From Symsagittifera roscoffensis (Eukaryota; Xenacoelomorpha; Acoela; Convolutidae): a stretch of 64,000 nt of DNA. The stretch is taken from NCBI RefSeq assembly GCF_963678635.1, contig NC_087067.1, forward strand, positions 45,201,629 to 45,265,628. Reading direction: 5' to 3'. Both the position numbers and the translations under genes were made by a program. The first letter of the stretch is position 1; each line of letters begins with the position of its first letter. Below, in pieces: positions 1 to 10,066 of this stretch. A model generated the notes under the pieces. The model ran no database searches. It saw only the letters and a program-made list of their open reading frames with translations, and was not told the DNA's origin.

Positions 1-14
1 TACGAGCAGTCTTG
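1..14 (-). repeat. Head end of a REP repeat, cut by the window edge
   Basis: The first 14 bases are the reverse complement of the first bases of the REP family (ACAAGACTGCTCGTA, seen whole at 2,935). A minus-strand REP copy therefore lies mostly to the left of the window, with its head pointing into it. With the plus-strand copy at 2,935 it makes a head-to-head pair around the GT31 exons. Only a short match is visible, but it is exact. Confidence 0.6.
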
Positions 15-507
15 TTTTCCTATACGACTTAAATTTTAACTCCTAAATGCAAAATTTACCAACTTTTTATGTTTTAAAAACTATTTGAGACTATCTACAG
101 GGCTAGTTGGAACATCCACGGCTTTGAACCGATGCACGAGAAGTTGTTTAGTTATTTTTTCGGCGTCGTATAATTGCAGCTAAGCTATAAAATAAGCCTG
201 CATTGACTAGGAAAGAATTTATTTCTCACTATGAGGAGTTTTGTGTAACTTTCGTGCATTTTTTCAAGTCTCCGATTCAATTATATTTCAAGGAAAAGTT
301 TCCATTGAGTACCCAGTTTTTTGAAGACGTTGTTGGAAAATCATGACGATTTTCATTGAGATCGGCCTAATCCACAAATGCGCATATCTTAGATTTTATA
401 CGCAAAACACAAAAAAAGGCAAGTGATGGGTCTACAATCGATGGAAATTTCCAATGAGGTTTAAAAGTTAACAGAAACAGCAACAGCAAGTTTGTTAACA
501 TTTTCAG

Positions 508-693
508 CTCTATGATTTCGATCGCGTGTGGGGCACGGCAGAGCACAAATTATGGATAGTGAACCAAACGAAAAATCCATGCAACACTACAACCAAAGTG
601 GCATCGGCCAAAGTTCTTATTCTGGTGACGTCACATTCGGAAAACTTTGAAAGACGAGTGTTCTTACGACTCAGCTGGGCGTCGGCTGAAAAC
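508..693 (+). CDS. GT31 glycosyltransferase, N-terminal domain exon (partial)
   Basis: This looks like an internal exon of a beta-1,3-galactosyltransferase-family (GT31) enzyme, a Golgi type II membrane protein that transfers a sugar from a UDP-sugar to a glycan. It follows a TTTTCAG acceptor (501-507) and is open in one frame. The translation has a cysteine, then a hydrophobic strand and the block LVTSHSENFERR followed by RLSW. This matches the family's start of the catalytic domain (a beta strand, then N/H-F-x-x-R and R-x-T/S-W). The donor is uncertain: GTTAAG at 694 or GTTCAA at 715 would both fit, and the open frame continues to 777. Both candidate donors give phase 0, whereas the exon at 2,173 needs phase 1, so a small exon may be missing between them. 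The membrane anchor and start codon are not seen. Confidence 0.6.
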
Positions 694-2172
694 GTTAAGT
701 TCTACAGTCAAGATGTTCAATTCAAAGGGCCCTTTCCCACATTTAACCCCACGTCTCAATTTTTTAAATTAAAATGAAGTACGTTGTCTGGGGAGCGCTA
801 TTTAGGGGAAGTTGTTTAGGGGCGTTCTCAGGCGTAGTTTAAGAAACTCTTCAAAAATGTCTGGGGGTGGGGGGATTGACTATGGTATCATATTAAAATC
901 AACAGCCGTTTTCTGGATTCCGGGAAAAACTTTGTGGCGAAAAATGGTTATGTCTGAAATCCATTTCAGAAAACGTATTTTACAACATGAGTTTGATATC
1001 GATAATTTAATCAATTCAAATTTTGTAAGAAAAATTCAGTACAAATCAAAACTTTTTTTTGTTGAACACTTCTGGTTAAAAACTTTGGAACTCTAAATTG
1101 CGCTCTGAAAGTTCAAAACAAAAACCTTTAATGTGGCTCAGATATCCAACATGCAATTTTTCTTGCTCAGTTTAGTTTTCCAAAGTTTTAACCAGAAGTG
1201 TTTAACAAAACAAAATTGTTCCGACTTTTACCGAATTTGTTCAGACAAAATCATTTGAAGTGATTAAATTATCGATCTCAAGTTTATGTTGTGAAATTTA
1301 TGTTTCGGAAATCCAATTTAGATAGACTCTCGGATAAGAGGATTGTCTTTTGATTGGGATCAGTGAAAGGGAAAGAGTCTTTAACAGTTGTGTTTGTCGT
1401 GGGAAGAACTTCCGAAGAAAATAAAACAGGGATTTTTTTCTCGCTTTTTAAAATAGAATCCAGCTGTTAACTTACGTGAACTATACTGTCTACATTCATG
1501 AATAGGTTCATTTTTTTCTGATCCGAAAAAAAACGGAGATTGCAATGTTAGAATATCCAATATAATTTGACATCGGATTATTCTAAATAAATCAGTTTTC
1601 AGACGTATACCTACCATTTTATACTAGAAGAAAGTTTGAATTTACTTTCGGTGTCAATATACATTGAATTTGGAGAGAACAGCACGCGCAGATGAAACGC
1701 AAAAATCCTTTAAAATTCAAAAATAATCAAGAAAAATTTGCGATGATAAACAATCATTATTCAATTTGGTCGAAAAGTGGGATCTATTTAACAATCTCCA
1801 CCCCTTTCAAAAATTGTTAAGTAGATTAAAATGGTCGATTTTTTGACCAATCAGAATGCAGCAGAATTAGAATTCAATAGAAAACTCTGTGCTAATATAC
1901 TGTAATTATTTATAGGGTTGGAGATTCTTAAGTACGTACCACAGGGGGGAGGGAGAGACATTGTTAAGTATATCTGAAAGTTGAAAATAATTTACGGTGT
2001 CTCAAATTATAGATTCACCTCTCATACCTTTGCAGTAGTAGCCAAGTTGAGTCACTATACTATCTTATCATTAATCAAGATTTTTTGTTTGCTTTAGAGC
2101 CTTTTAGGAGAAAAATTTAAGAAAAATTATTTGGTCAAATTTTTATTTTGAAAAAAAAAAATCCCAATTCAG
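694..2172 (+). other. Presumed intron region of the GT31 gene
   Basis: No coding exon was recognised between the two GT31 pieces. The stretch is AT-rich with short chance frames and contains a fold-back element (961-1314). The part of the enzyme normally lying between the two exons, the second strand ending in a hydrophobic-Gly motif, was not found. A short undetected exon is possible. Confidence 0.4.
961..1314. repeat. Fold-back element with ~130-bp inverted arms
   Basis: Bases 961-1090 are closely repeated in inverse orientation at 1178-1314. Both arms include the shared blocks ATCGATAATTTAATCA and AACACTTCTGGTTAAAA, with small indels elsewhere. The central ~87 bp (1091-1177) is not repeated. 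This is the form of a non-autonomous fold-back or MITE-type DNA element inserted in the GT31 intron. No target-site duplication was identified. Confidence 0.65.
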
Positions 2173-2542
2173 TTTTGGAACAAGAAAGAGGAATCTACAA
2201 CGATATCATTCAGGCCGACATTGATGATACGTATGCCAATTTGACCTTGAAAGTTCAGCTAGCGATGGATTTTGCCGTAAGAGGGTGCCCTAATTTCGAT
2301 TACGTCATCAAAACTGATGACGACATGTATCTAAATTTCGATTCAATTACGGATTTTGTTCTGAAGCAGAACAAATATGATTCATTTTTTGGCGGAAAAT
2401 GTGTGAAAAATCAGGGGCCCAATAGGAATAAAGCAAGCAAGTATTTTGTAGGGCGCCAATTTTTCAAGAACAGAGTTTATCCCCCATTTTGCAGTGGAAC
2501 TATGTACATGATGTCAATGGGTATCGCAAAAAGTATTCACAA
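2173..2542 (+). CDS. GT31 glycosyltransferase, catalytic exon (DDD motif)
   Basis: This exon follows the acceptor CCAATTCAG (2164-2172), so the K-rich residues read upstream of it are intron. The translation contains, in family order, a YNDII block, YANLTLK, the metal and UDP-sugar binding triad in IKTDDDMYLN, and PPFCSGTMYMMS, which corresponds to the conserved Y-P-x-Y/F-x-S-G-x-x-Y of GT31. These motifs fix the family with good confidence. A donor-like GTTAGT at 2543 is the likeliest exon end. The open frame runs on to 2738, but the extra residues do not resemble the E-D-V acidic motif that should come next. The rest of the catalytic domain is missing, because satellite sequence and a REP element begin within 200 bp. 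The gene is either truncated or continues beyond the repeats. The sugar specificity cannot be told. Confidence 0.72.
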
Positions 2543-2725
2543 GTTAGTTAAATTAAACGTCGAACACTACAAATATCATAGTTTTAGCCCATGTGAACAA
2601 CCCATCCCCTCAAATTTTATGACAAATTCAAGCAGTGGCCTGTCTGCATGTACTATGCTCAATATTGATTGGCTGAAAAAAATTACTTTTAACAAAATGA
2701 ACTATCTCCACCCTATTTTGATTTA

Positions 2726-2934
2726 TTATAATCAATAATAATCATAATCAAAATCATATTCATAATCATAATAAAAATCATAATAAATATAATAATGAAA
2801 AAAATCTAATAATATAAATCATAATAATCAAAATAATAATAAAATAAAATCATAATAATCACAATAATCATATTGATGATAATCATAATAAAATAACCAT
2901 AATTATTATTATAATAATTGTAATATAAATCATA
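2726..2934. repeat. ATAATC-type degenerate satellite, left block
   Basis: Imperfect repeats of AATCATAATAA-like units begin directly after the last GT31 frame and end at the REP insertion. The same satellite resumes after REP at 3,340, so REP lies inside one continuous block. Confidence 0.8.
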
Positions 2935-3339
2935 ACAAGACTGCTCGTATCAGGGCGAAGCCCTGAATATTGCGACTGCCTTTTAAGGTTTCATGGAGCA
3001 GTAAAAAGATTTGAAAATTAAATGTAATAATGTAATAAAACAACATGAATTTTTTTTTCTAAAATTTGAAATTTTTATACGAAAATCACCGCGTTAATCT
3101 ATCGCGCGTTAGTTGTCCCAAATTAGCCAAAATGGCAATCTTTAAAACCCCATAACTTTACGAAAGATGATCACAAGTGAAATATTTTTTCAAATTTGAG
3201 CTCAGGACAACATGACTTTTGAATGATATTAAAAAAAAAACTCCGTCAAAAATGGCTAGTTAAAAAGTCGAAATTTTTCTGAAGAAAAAACCCAGCCTGA
3301 GCACAAATATTCCGTTATTTTCGTATCGAAAATCGGAAC
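2935..3339 (+). mobile_element. REP family element, ~405-bp copy
   Basis: The copy begins ACAAGACTGCTCGTATCAGG and ends with TTTTCGTATCGAAAATCGGAAC. It is collinear with copies at 35,551 and 44,994 but lacks about 130 bp of internal sequence. The head has the perfect hairpin TCAGGGC-GAA-GCCCTGA. The arms ACTGCTC and GAGCAGT, about 55 bases apart, can also pair. The tail has a hairpin (TTTTCG-TAT-CGAAAA). A GTTCCGACT-like block near the head and AGTCGGAAC-like at the tail form short inverted repeats. No coding capacity, so it is non-autonomous. Confidence 0.75.
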
Positions 3340-4114
3340 AATAAAAATCATCATAATCTTGATAATCATAAAAAAATCATAATTAACATCAGAATAGTCA
3401 TAATCATGATAATAATCATAGTGATCGTAATCACAACATGAGAAAAAACAATATTCCTAATAATCATAATCAAAATCATAATCAAAATCAAAATGAAAAT
3501 TAAAATTAAAATAATAAATAACAAATCATAATATTCGAATCATAATCATCATAACAATGAAGTAATAAAATCATAATAATCATAATCATAATCATGATCA
3601 TAATCATAATCATAGGCGTAACAAAACATTAAAAAAGTCATAATAATCATAATCATAATAATAATCAAATTATTAAGCATAATAATCATACTAATTATAA
3701 TCATGATAATCAAAGTAAACAAGATAATAATCATGATAATCATCATAATAATAAAAAATAATCATAAACATAATTTAAAAAAATAAAAATAATTCATAAA
3801 AAATCATAAGAATCAAATCAGAATCATCGTAACAATAAATAATAAAAATCATTATAATCATAATCGTAATCATAATCAAAATCATATGCATAATGAAAAT
3901 AATTAAAAAAATTATAAAAATCATAATCATAATCATAATCATAATATTAAGCATCATAATCATACTAAAAACAATCATTATAAACAAAGTAATCATGATA
4001 ATAATCATGATCATCATCATAATCGTCATAACAATAAAATAATAATAATCATTATAATCATAATAACAATAAACATAATCATAACAATCATAATATAACA
4101 ATCATAATAATCAT
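3340..4114. repeat. ATAATC-type degenerate satellite, right block
   Basis: About 775 bp of variants of ATAATCATAATC with a period near 6 and many substitutions. The long frames readable here encode only Met/Ile/Tyr/Asp repeats and are not genes. Confidence 0.85.
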
Positions 4115-4116
4115 GG

Positions 4117-4337
4117 TACGGAGACAATTCGTAACAGACGTTAATTCGTAACAAGCGACAAATCGTAGCAAGTGAAAATTCGTAACAAGGCATTGGCAAG
4201 TAGAATACGTTTGCTCCGCTGCGCTTACATCCGGCACGAGAGGAATATTGAGCGTGAATCAGTGTTCCTCACTCAATATAATGTTATGAATTGTCGCTTG
4301 TTACAAAATAACGCCTGTTCCGAATTGTTGCCTCACT
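4117..4337. mobile_element. Small inverted-repeat (MITE-like) element
   Basis: The left end (about 4119-4165, with AATTCGTAACAGACGTTA and TAACAAGCGACAA) is matched in inverse orientation at about 4292-4337 (TTGTCGCTTGTTACA, then GCCTGTTCCGAATTGTTG). The arms are ~45 bp around a ~125-bp GC-richer core that contains no frame. It interrupts the ATAATC satellite, which resumes briefly at 4,341. The size and arms fit a MITE. The transposase family is not recognisable. Confidence 0.6.
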
Positions 4338-4370
4338 AAATAAAAATCATAAGATTAATCAAAATAATAA

Positions 4371-4654
4371 TGTGCCGCACTCTCGTATCCTGTAAGACCT
4401 ACAAAAACCTGCTTCAAAATCTGTAAATTATCGGCAATTTAACAGATAATATAAAGAATAAGTAATATCTGAAACAATGGGTTAAAAATTTTTTCGGTTA
4501 ACATTTTTAGCAATACGGTTTCCAACAATCTCAAAACATCTATAAACATTTTGATGGCAAACTGACCTTAATCGGACAAACCAGTAGTTTTCAAGGCCTT
4601 TTGTCTAAGAAAATCTAATTTTAGCTTTTTCACTTTCGCGCTATAATGACGTCA
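4371..4654 (-). repeat. BEL element 3' LTR
   Basis: This 284-bp sequence matches 18,459-18,741 with, by eye, eight substitutions and one single-base indel. It has TG...CA ends (on the plus strand TGTGCC at 4371, TGACGTCA at 4654). On the coding strand it starts with the palindrome TGACGTCA, a consensus CREB/ATF site, located at the U3 edge. The terminal stop codon of pol (4655-4657) abuts it directly. Confidence 0.9.
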
Positions 4655-5077
4655 TTAGTTTAAGATTAATTTAAGCGCAAACATCTTCCGCGCCGAAAGG
4701 ATTGAAAACGGATGCGAGTTTTTTGCGGCCGGTCGAGTTAGCTCCCCGGAGCGGGTGGTAACTACGGCGGATCGGGCTATGTTGTCTTTTCCTTAATTAA
4801 GTGTTTTTATACGAGCCAGAGGGTAGTGTCCCCTTGGGCTGCGTTCGTCAACAATCCACACTAAATCCCCTGTTTTTAAAATAACGTCACTATCGGAATG
4901 CCACTTACTGCGTTTATTCAGCGCTGGCACATAATCTCGCAGCCAACGACTCCAAATGGCGTTGGCGTAGCTTTGCGCTCGGATATATTGCTTTCGATGG
5001 TCGAAGTGTTTCTGGAAAGAGAGAGAAGGGAAGCTGGTACCATTTCGGCCTAACAAAAAATGATTAGGAGTTAACAC
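4655..5077 (-). pseudogene. BEL pol C-terminus (DUF5641), unit A
   Basis: This is the carboxyl-terminal domain that follows the integrase core in BEL/Pao pol, thought to assist integration. The open piece 5077-4793 begins LTPNHFLLGR and contains a W-x-R-W-x-x-x-Y-x-P block, K-W, and G-D-L-V-W. All are typical of DUF5641 (family knowledge). A TAA at 4793-4795 interrupts it. The same frame continues to a final TAA at 4655-4657, with a T-R-S-G...R-P block that matches the family's end. The internal stop is therefore a nonsense mutation and not the natural terminus. Upstream, the frame differs from that of the integrase core, so there is a frameshift near 5,130. Confidence 0.75.
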
Positions 5078-5109
5078 CTCGAAAACATCCGGACTTGCAC
5101 TTACTGATG

Positions 5110-5802
5110 TTATAGGTCGAGCTTCAGTGATTGTTCTACAAGACAGAAAGTTGTTTCAAGGACTTTGGGAGTGAGCTTTCTACTTCCTATTATTGCGTAG
5201 GATACCCTTTTACAACACCAAACGAGACGTTCCCAAGAACCACCGTGATGCGGGGCTGCCGGGGGGTTAAATTTCCACTTAATACCCTTTTTCGCCAGCT
5301 CTGGGGGTGCTTGTCCGTTCCACGACTGAATACAATTTAAGAGTTCTTTCTCGGCTCCCACAAAATTGGTGCCGTTATCAGAGCAAATGACTGATGGAGT
5401 GCCGCGACGGGTAATGAATCTTTCGATTCCCATTACACACGAACTCGTGTCCACGGATGAGACAATCTCAATATATACAGCTCTTGTGGTCATACATGTA
5501 AAAAGGAAGCACCATCGTTTTTCAGAACTCCTCCTTATTGAGACGTAAAAGGGTCCAAAATAATCAACACCACAGTTTGTGAAGGGAGGCTGGCGGTAAC
5601 TAATTCTTTCAACTGGAAGCTCTGCCATCATAGGTGTGACAGTTTTGGCTTTGCGTTTCCTACATATAAGGCAGTGGACTTCAATGGACTTTAATAGAGA
5701 GCGAAGGTTCAAGATTGCGAATTCTAAGTGAATTACAGCTCGCAGGTAGTCTAAGAACTGGTGCTGATAGCGATAATGAATATCACTTACGAACAGTTTC
5801 AC
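5110..5802 (-). pseudogene. BEL integrase core, unit A (all three catalytic acidic residues present)
   Basis: This 230-residue frame covers part of the H2C2 zinc-binding region (HYRYQH near residue 9, C-x-x-C near residue 45) and the rve catalytic core. The DDE residues are visible: D in NCGVDYFGPF, D in CSDNGTNF and E in PHHGGSWERL. The enzyme would join reverse-transcribed DNA to the host chromosome. The frame slips near 5,130 before the C-terminal domain. This is the only complete core in the element, because the unit B copy is cut before the glutamate. The start shown is only the first in-frame Met; the natural frame is part of a polyprotein. Confidence 0.8.
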
Positions 5803-6256
5803 CAGAGTATGCCTTCCATCAAGGATTATGGCGTGTTTTGTGTCATATTCAGTTTCAACTAGGCGGCAAATTCACCCGATTGAACGAATGAGGAATGCAG
5901 GACCCATAAACGGTGCATATTGTGCGATACGACTAAACTTTTTGACGGTTTTGTCGCAGGACAGGAGTAAATATTCCGCTTTAAAAGATTACTTTTGGCA
6001 AATCTACAAAAGTCGTTGTTTGGCGGTTTCTAATTCAATCGGATTGGTTATTTCCTTGACTTTAGTGCGGTAGTGCCGGTGTTTCGGACTAAGTCTGAGC
6101 ATGGAGGCAACCACTCGCTGGAGTTTGCGAAACGAGCTAAATTCTTCCCATGCAAATAAAATGGGTTGTTTTTGTTTTTGTGCAACGTTTGAAAAATTAG
6201 AGGCTTGCTGTAAACCTTCATTAAGGTCACAAGCGAGACCAGCCAGGCGTATAATT
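5803..6256 (-). pseudogene. BEL RNase H-integrase linker, unit A
   Basis: This region links RNase H to the integrase zinc finger. Several frames carry fragments (6290-6048 is one), with at least two frame changes and stops. Fragments resembling the usual H-x-L-x-x-G-x-H-T region before the integrase can be read between 5,803 and 5,900. The equivalent is at 11,016-11,469 with the same breaks. Confidence 0.55.
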
Positions 6257-6978
6257 TTAAATTATTTTTATGCTCGACTTGAAAGGCCACTCGCCACTTT
6301 TCAGCAGACTTGGCCCGTTCACCCAGCTGCTTGTTTTTAAGGACTCCGCTGAGCTTCCTCTGGTTCCTGTATCAGCAGGGTTGTCTCCACTTAAAACGTG
6401 AAACCACTGGTCTACGGTCGTACTTTCCAGAATCTCTCCAATCCGGTTTGCCACAAACGTGGGTTGCTTACTACCTGAATTTAACCACTGGAGCACAGTG
6501 GTGCTGTCAGTCCACATGAACGTGTTTGACACAGGAATGGTTAGAGCTTTGATGACATCTTCCTTCAAACGGGTAGCGAGTAACGCGGCCCGCAGTTCAA
6601 GCTTCGGGATGGAAAGCGCTTTCATGGGCGTGACTCTTGCTTTTCAAAGACGAAGGCAACTTGTGTTTCGAGTGAAGTTTTCACACGGGCGCGAAGAAAA
6701 GTTACAACACAAAAAACTTCTTCTGAGCTGTCACCGAACATGTGTAACTCAACCCAATCAACTGGTGCGGAGAAGTAGCTGCGCTTTACACTCATTTTTC
6801 CTAGAGATGGCAAACCAGAGAGCCAGGCAAGAAATTTTGTCTTGATATCAACGGGTAGCTCAACATCCCATTTTTGGCCATAAATGCGCCAGATTTCTTT
6901 CAACAATAATCGCGCTCTTACGGTATAGGGCGCTACGAGACCTATGGGGTCGAAAGCGGAAGAAACAAAACTTACCAC
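6257..6978 (-). pseudogene. BEL RT connection and RNase H, unit A
   Basis: Two overlapping frames are seen. 6978-6622 carries the segment after the polymerase (S-x-x-F-D-P-x-G-L-V-A-P, then MFGDSSEE, the first RNase H aspartate). 6625-6257 carries MKALSIPKLELRAA (the RNase H glutamate region) and WTDSTTVLQWL (the next aspartate), followed by GDNPADTGTRG. The order and spacing match BEL RNase H, which removes the RNA strand during reverse transcription. A one-base frame change near 6,640 separates the two frames. An identical break occurs in unit B. Confidence 0.8.
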
Positions 6979-7227
6979 TGTTCGCTATGTTATCGAGTTT
7001 TTAAGTTCACGGTTGACACCACGGCTTACGACCAAAGTGTCGTCGATATGCTCCCACTTCAGACCAAGAACATGAGATGAATTATCCCCACAAGTTACAG
7101 TATTTTTGTTTTTCCCCGTTGCGGCGCGCTTTGGGGCGGCTTAACTCTTTATTAATTTTAGTTACGTTACTTATGAACTTAGCTAAATTAAAACCAACTA
7201 GAGCTAACAGAGTAATCAACTCTTGAC

Positions 7228-7887
7228 TCATTTTAAATCAGGGTCCTCAAAGGAGTCTAGGTAGTCGTCCATATAAAATTTCTCTAGAACTGCGGACGCT
7301 GCGTCAGGGAACATCGCCTGATTATCCATTGCAGTCCGTTGCAATGCATAATTTGCACACGTTGGCGAGTCTCTCGCTCCAAAAATATGTCTGGTGTACT
7401 GGTGTACAACCACATCGGCTGTGGGGTCATCCCGCCACAGAAAACGAAGAGATGGTTGGTCCTCTGGAAGGACGCCGACTTGTAGGAACATCCCTTCAAT
7501 GTCAGCCGATACGGCAAAATGATGTTGACGAAAACGGAAGGAAACGAACACAAGGTTTTGCAGTAGGTCGCGTCCTACTAGCAACGATTTGTTCAATGAC
7601 GTACCGTGGATTTTAGACGCTCCGTTAAGGACAAGCCTCATTTAACCAAGTTTGTTTGGGTTCACCACGGGATGGTGAGGAAGATACCACTCGCGTATGC
7701 TGCGGTTCGAAAAATTATGGGGAGGAATTTGAATCACGTATCCTTTACACAAATCATCTTCGATAGTTTTTGAGTATTGATCCCTTAAATGAGGATCTTT
7801 CGGTAAACGTTTTTCCAACGATTTTAATTGAACCAAAGAGGAATAGTAATTGTCTGGTAACATGATAGATTCTTCTGCCCAAAGCAT
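7228..7887 (-). pseudogene. BEL reverse transcriptase (Pao type), unit A
   Basis: Two frames in the same register, 7887-7642 and 7641-7228, are separated by a single TAA (7642-7644). The first has the DUF1758-to-RT linker (YLPHHPVVNP). The second has VLNGASKIHG, AVSADIEGMFLQV (palm aspartate), LRFLWR, IFGARDSPTCANYAL and the catalytic YMDD in KFYMDDYLDS. These are the motifs of Pao/BEL RT, which is RNA-dependent DNA polymerase. After 7228 the frame changes, and the thumb region reads in another register to about 7,000. The TAA and the frameshift are both also in unit B, so the damage is older than the duplication or was inherited by both parents. Confidence 0.85.
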
Positions 7888-7889
7888 AC

Positions 7890-8908
7890 CTACAGCGTAT
7901 CTTGATCCATCATGGACGGTGGAGAATCAAGTATTTTAGCCGCCCTTTTGTCCTCGGCTGAACGGGAGTCGCCCTGTTTGCAGGCTCCGTATGACTCTCT
8001 TTCATACCAGCGTTTGATTTGACAAGCTAGTTCGGTATCAACCGTATTGCATTTGAAACAAGTAGAAAGGAAACCAGTAGATGTCGGCATTGGGCTGCTC
8101 AGGACCCAGCCTATTGGAAGGCGAACCGCGACGGGCGAGGTGTTTGGATCGGCCTCACTCTTGAAATACTCCTCAGGCCGAATAGCATGGAAGGAGTCTT
8201 GACCAATCATTAAGTCTACATCGGCGTAGCTATACACAATTGGTTTGATTGGAGCAAGGTACGGATACTTGCTCTGTAATGGAGGGATGTTGACGGTATC
8301 GGTACCGACTTTAAGTTCATCCTTGACAAATGCGGTTAATTCGAAATTGTATTCGAATCCATCGAAGTTAGAAGATACCTTCATCTGAGTTGTTTCGTTT
8401 TAACAACAGTCGTTGTGTTAATACCATTTACTGCGAGATCCAAATCTCTTCCTGAGAGATTCAGACATTTGACTAATTTAGCCGATATCCAGGAATGACT
8501 AGATGCTGAGTCACACAATGTTAAACAATCAGCACTCTGGAAATCGGTGGAAACTTGGAGCTTGATTATGGGCAGTAACCCTTTCGTTGTTATGATTGAT
8601 GATTGGTCGTTCGAGATTGCGCAACCTACATCCAACGGAGCGGGATTAATGTCTTCTTGATTCAAACTTGCGTTTGGTATATTATTGCTGAATGATTTTC
8701 GATCAGCGTTTGTGCTCGCTTTATCCGGCTCTGCATTAGATCTTGTTTGACCAGCGTTGGGTCTTGTATGGCTATCATTTTTGTCCGGATTTCGACTAGG
8801 AAAAACACGTTCAGCACCATGCAGAAGCAAACTATGGGTGCTAGTGCAACCTGGTTTGGTGCATTTCTTTGCCGGAATGCGTGGTTTCCTTGGAAGCAGG
8901 AGAAGCAC
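7890..8908 (-). pseudogene. BEL second knuckle and DUF1758-type protease, unit A
   Basis: Frame 8908-8381 holds a Cys-His segment (KKCTKPGCTSTHSLLLHG), a polar linker and the aspartic-protease-like strand CDSASSHSWIS. This corresponds to the D-S/T-G/A active site of BEL proteases. The next frame, 8384-7890, overlaps by an ATGA stop-start and carries DLMIGQDSF and VRLPIGWVLSSP, the second half of the domain. The two frames must once have been one; a one-base shift lies near 8,385. The protease would cut the polyprotein. Unit B is the same except for scattered substitutions, such as P versus S at the end of the second half. Confidence 0.75.
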
Positions 8909-9600
8909 AATTTGTTTTCCACAGAGAATTTCGCACGTTGTGTTGGAGTTTTCTCCTTAAGCACAGAGCACTTCCACAAGGCATGTTTCCCCTTGCAGAG
9001 GATACAAGAAAGATATTCAAACTTTTTCTCAACTGTACTTGTCGAGGCAAAAACTCTCGTTACAGCTTTAGTTTTGGATGGCTCTTCGACTTTGGGCTTT
9101 CCGGGCATATTTTTCATCCGCTCATGAGCTTCTGCTTTATCTTTTAACCAATTGTTAAGGTCAATTAGGTTGGGGCATGACCAATTACGTTTCACGACAA
9201 AAAGTGACCATGATTCTCTCATGTTTGGTGGAATTTTCGAAAGAGCTTGATTTAACAAAGAGACGCTTTTCAAATCTTCTTCATAATCAAGAGATCTAAA
9301 GACAGCCACTAGACTTGAAATGGTCATCGAGAGGCTAATGCTCATCTCAGAGTTGTGCATTCGAAGCTGCGGGAAACTGGACAACTTATCAGGGTGGGCC
9401 GTAATTACGTTTTGTGGCTGGCCAAACTTTCTTTCCAGAGTTTTCAGAGCATCCTTATACATTCTTCCACTGTATGCGAACTCTGCTATGGCTGACTTAG
9501 CTTTTCCCGTGACTACTGTTTTTAAATAAGTTAACTTCACATCATCTCTTAGGGACGCTGTGTCTACAGTACTGCAAATTGGCCAAACCATTCGTGCCAT
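8662..9600 (-). pseudogene. BEL gag, DUF1759-type capsid and zinc knuckle, unit A
   Basis: The frame includes LKTVVTGKAKSAIAEF and a K-F-G-Q-P-Q block, hallmarks of the DUF1759 gag domain of BEL elements, followed by the Cys-rich stretch ILCKGKHALWKC and CFSCFQGNHAFR, a retroviral-type RNA-binding knuckle. The knuckle's last cysteine is lost at a frame change near 8,870, and the following segment reads in the frame of 8908-8381. The N-terminal part lies beyond a further one-base deletion near 9,570 that unit B does not have. Confidence 0.75.
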
Positions 9601-10066
9601 TGGAGCGGGTTGCCATCGTACTGGCCCAGCTTACATTCTGGAAGGGGATCCTTCTTTGAGACTGACAGAGCTTGGACTAAGTCATTCAGTGTCACGGCTT
9701 GCGGTTGGGTAGCTGGTTGCAACGACAGCATTGTGCTGCTAGGATCAGCTGCAAAAGGTTGCTATTGATATATGTAAGTCTTTTCAGCTGATGCGTCGTG
9801 ATTGGGAAACCCATAGTAAACGGTACCACCACTTGATACGTGCGGGAATTGTTGCTGAGATATTGGCGTTACGGATGAAAAAACACCAACTGATGGGTTT
9901 GAGTGACCATCACTTGTTACCCCAGCGATATATTGGGCGACTGCGGGTGTCCACTGCTAAACGGATTGTTCACTGAAGCAGGGTTACTATACACGTTATG
10001 TGATAGCAAGTTTTGATTTCTGCAGATTAAATTTGCAGGTGTTTGTGACAAAATGGCATGGGGGGT

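Noticed and set aside
2148-2172. TTG start with a poly-Lys beginning for the GT31 exon
   Set aside because: These bases are the A-rich end of an intron; CCAATTCAG at 2164-2172 is a better exon border, and animal genes rarely start at TTG.
2935-3339. REP as a tRNA-derived SINE
   Set aside because: The head folds, but no A box or B box fits, and there is no poly-A or simple tail. The short inverted repeats and head-to-head pairs suit a DNA element better.
3549-4101. Minus-strand frames rich in Met/Ile/Tyr/Asp
   Set aside because: Translation of the ATAATC satellite; purely repetitive.
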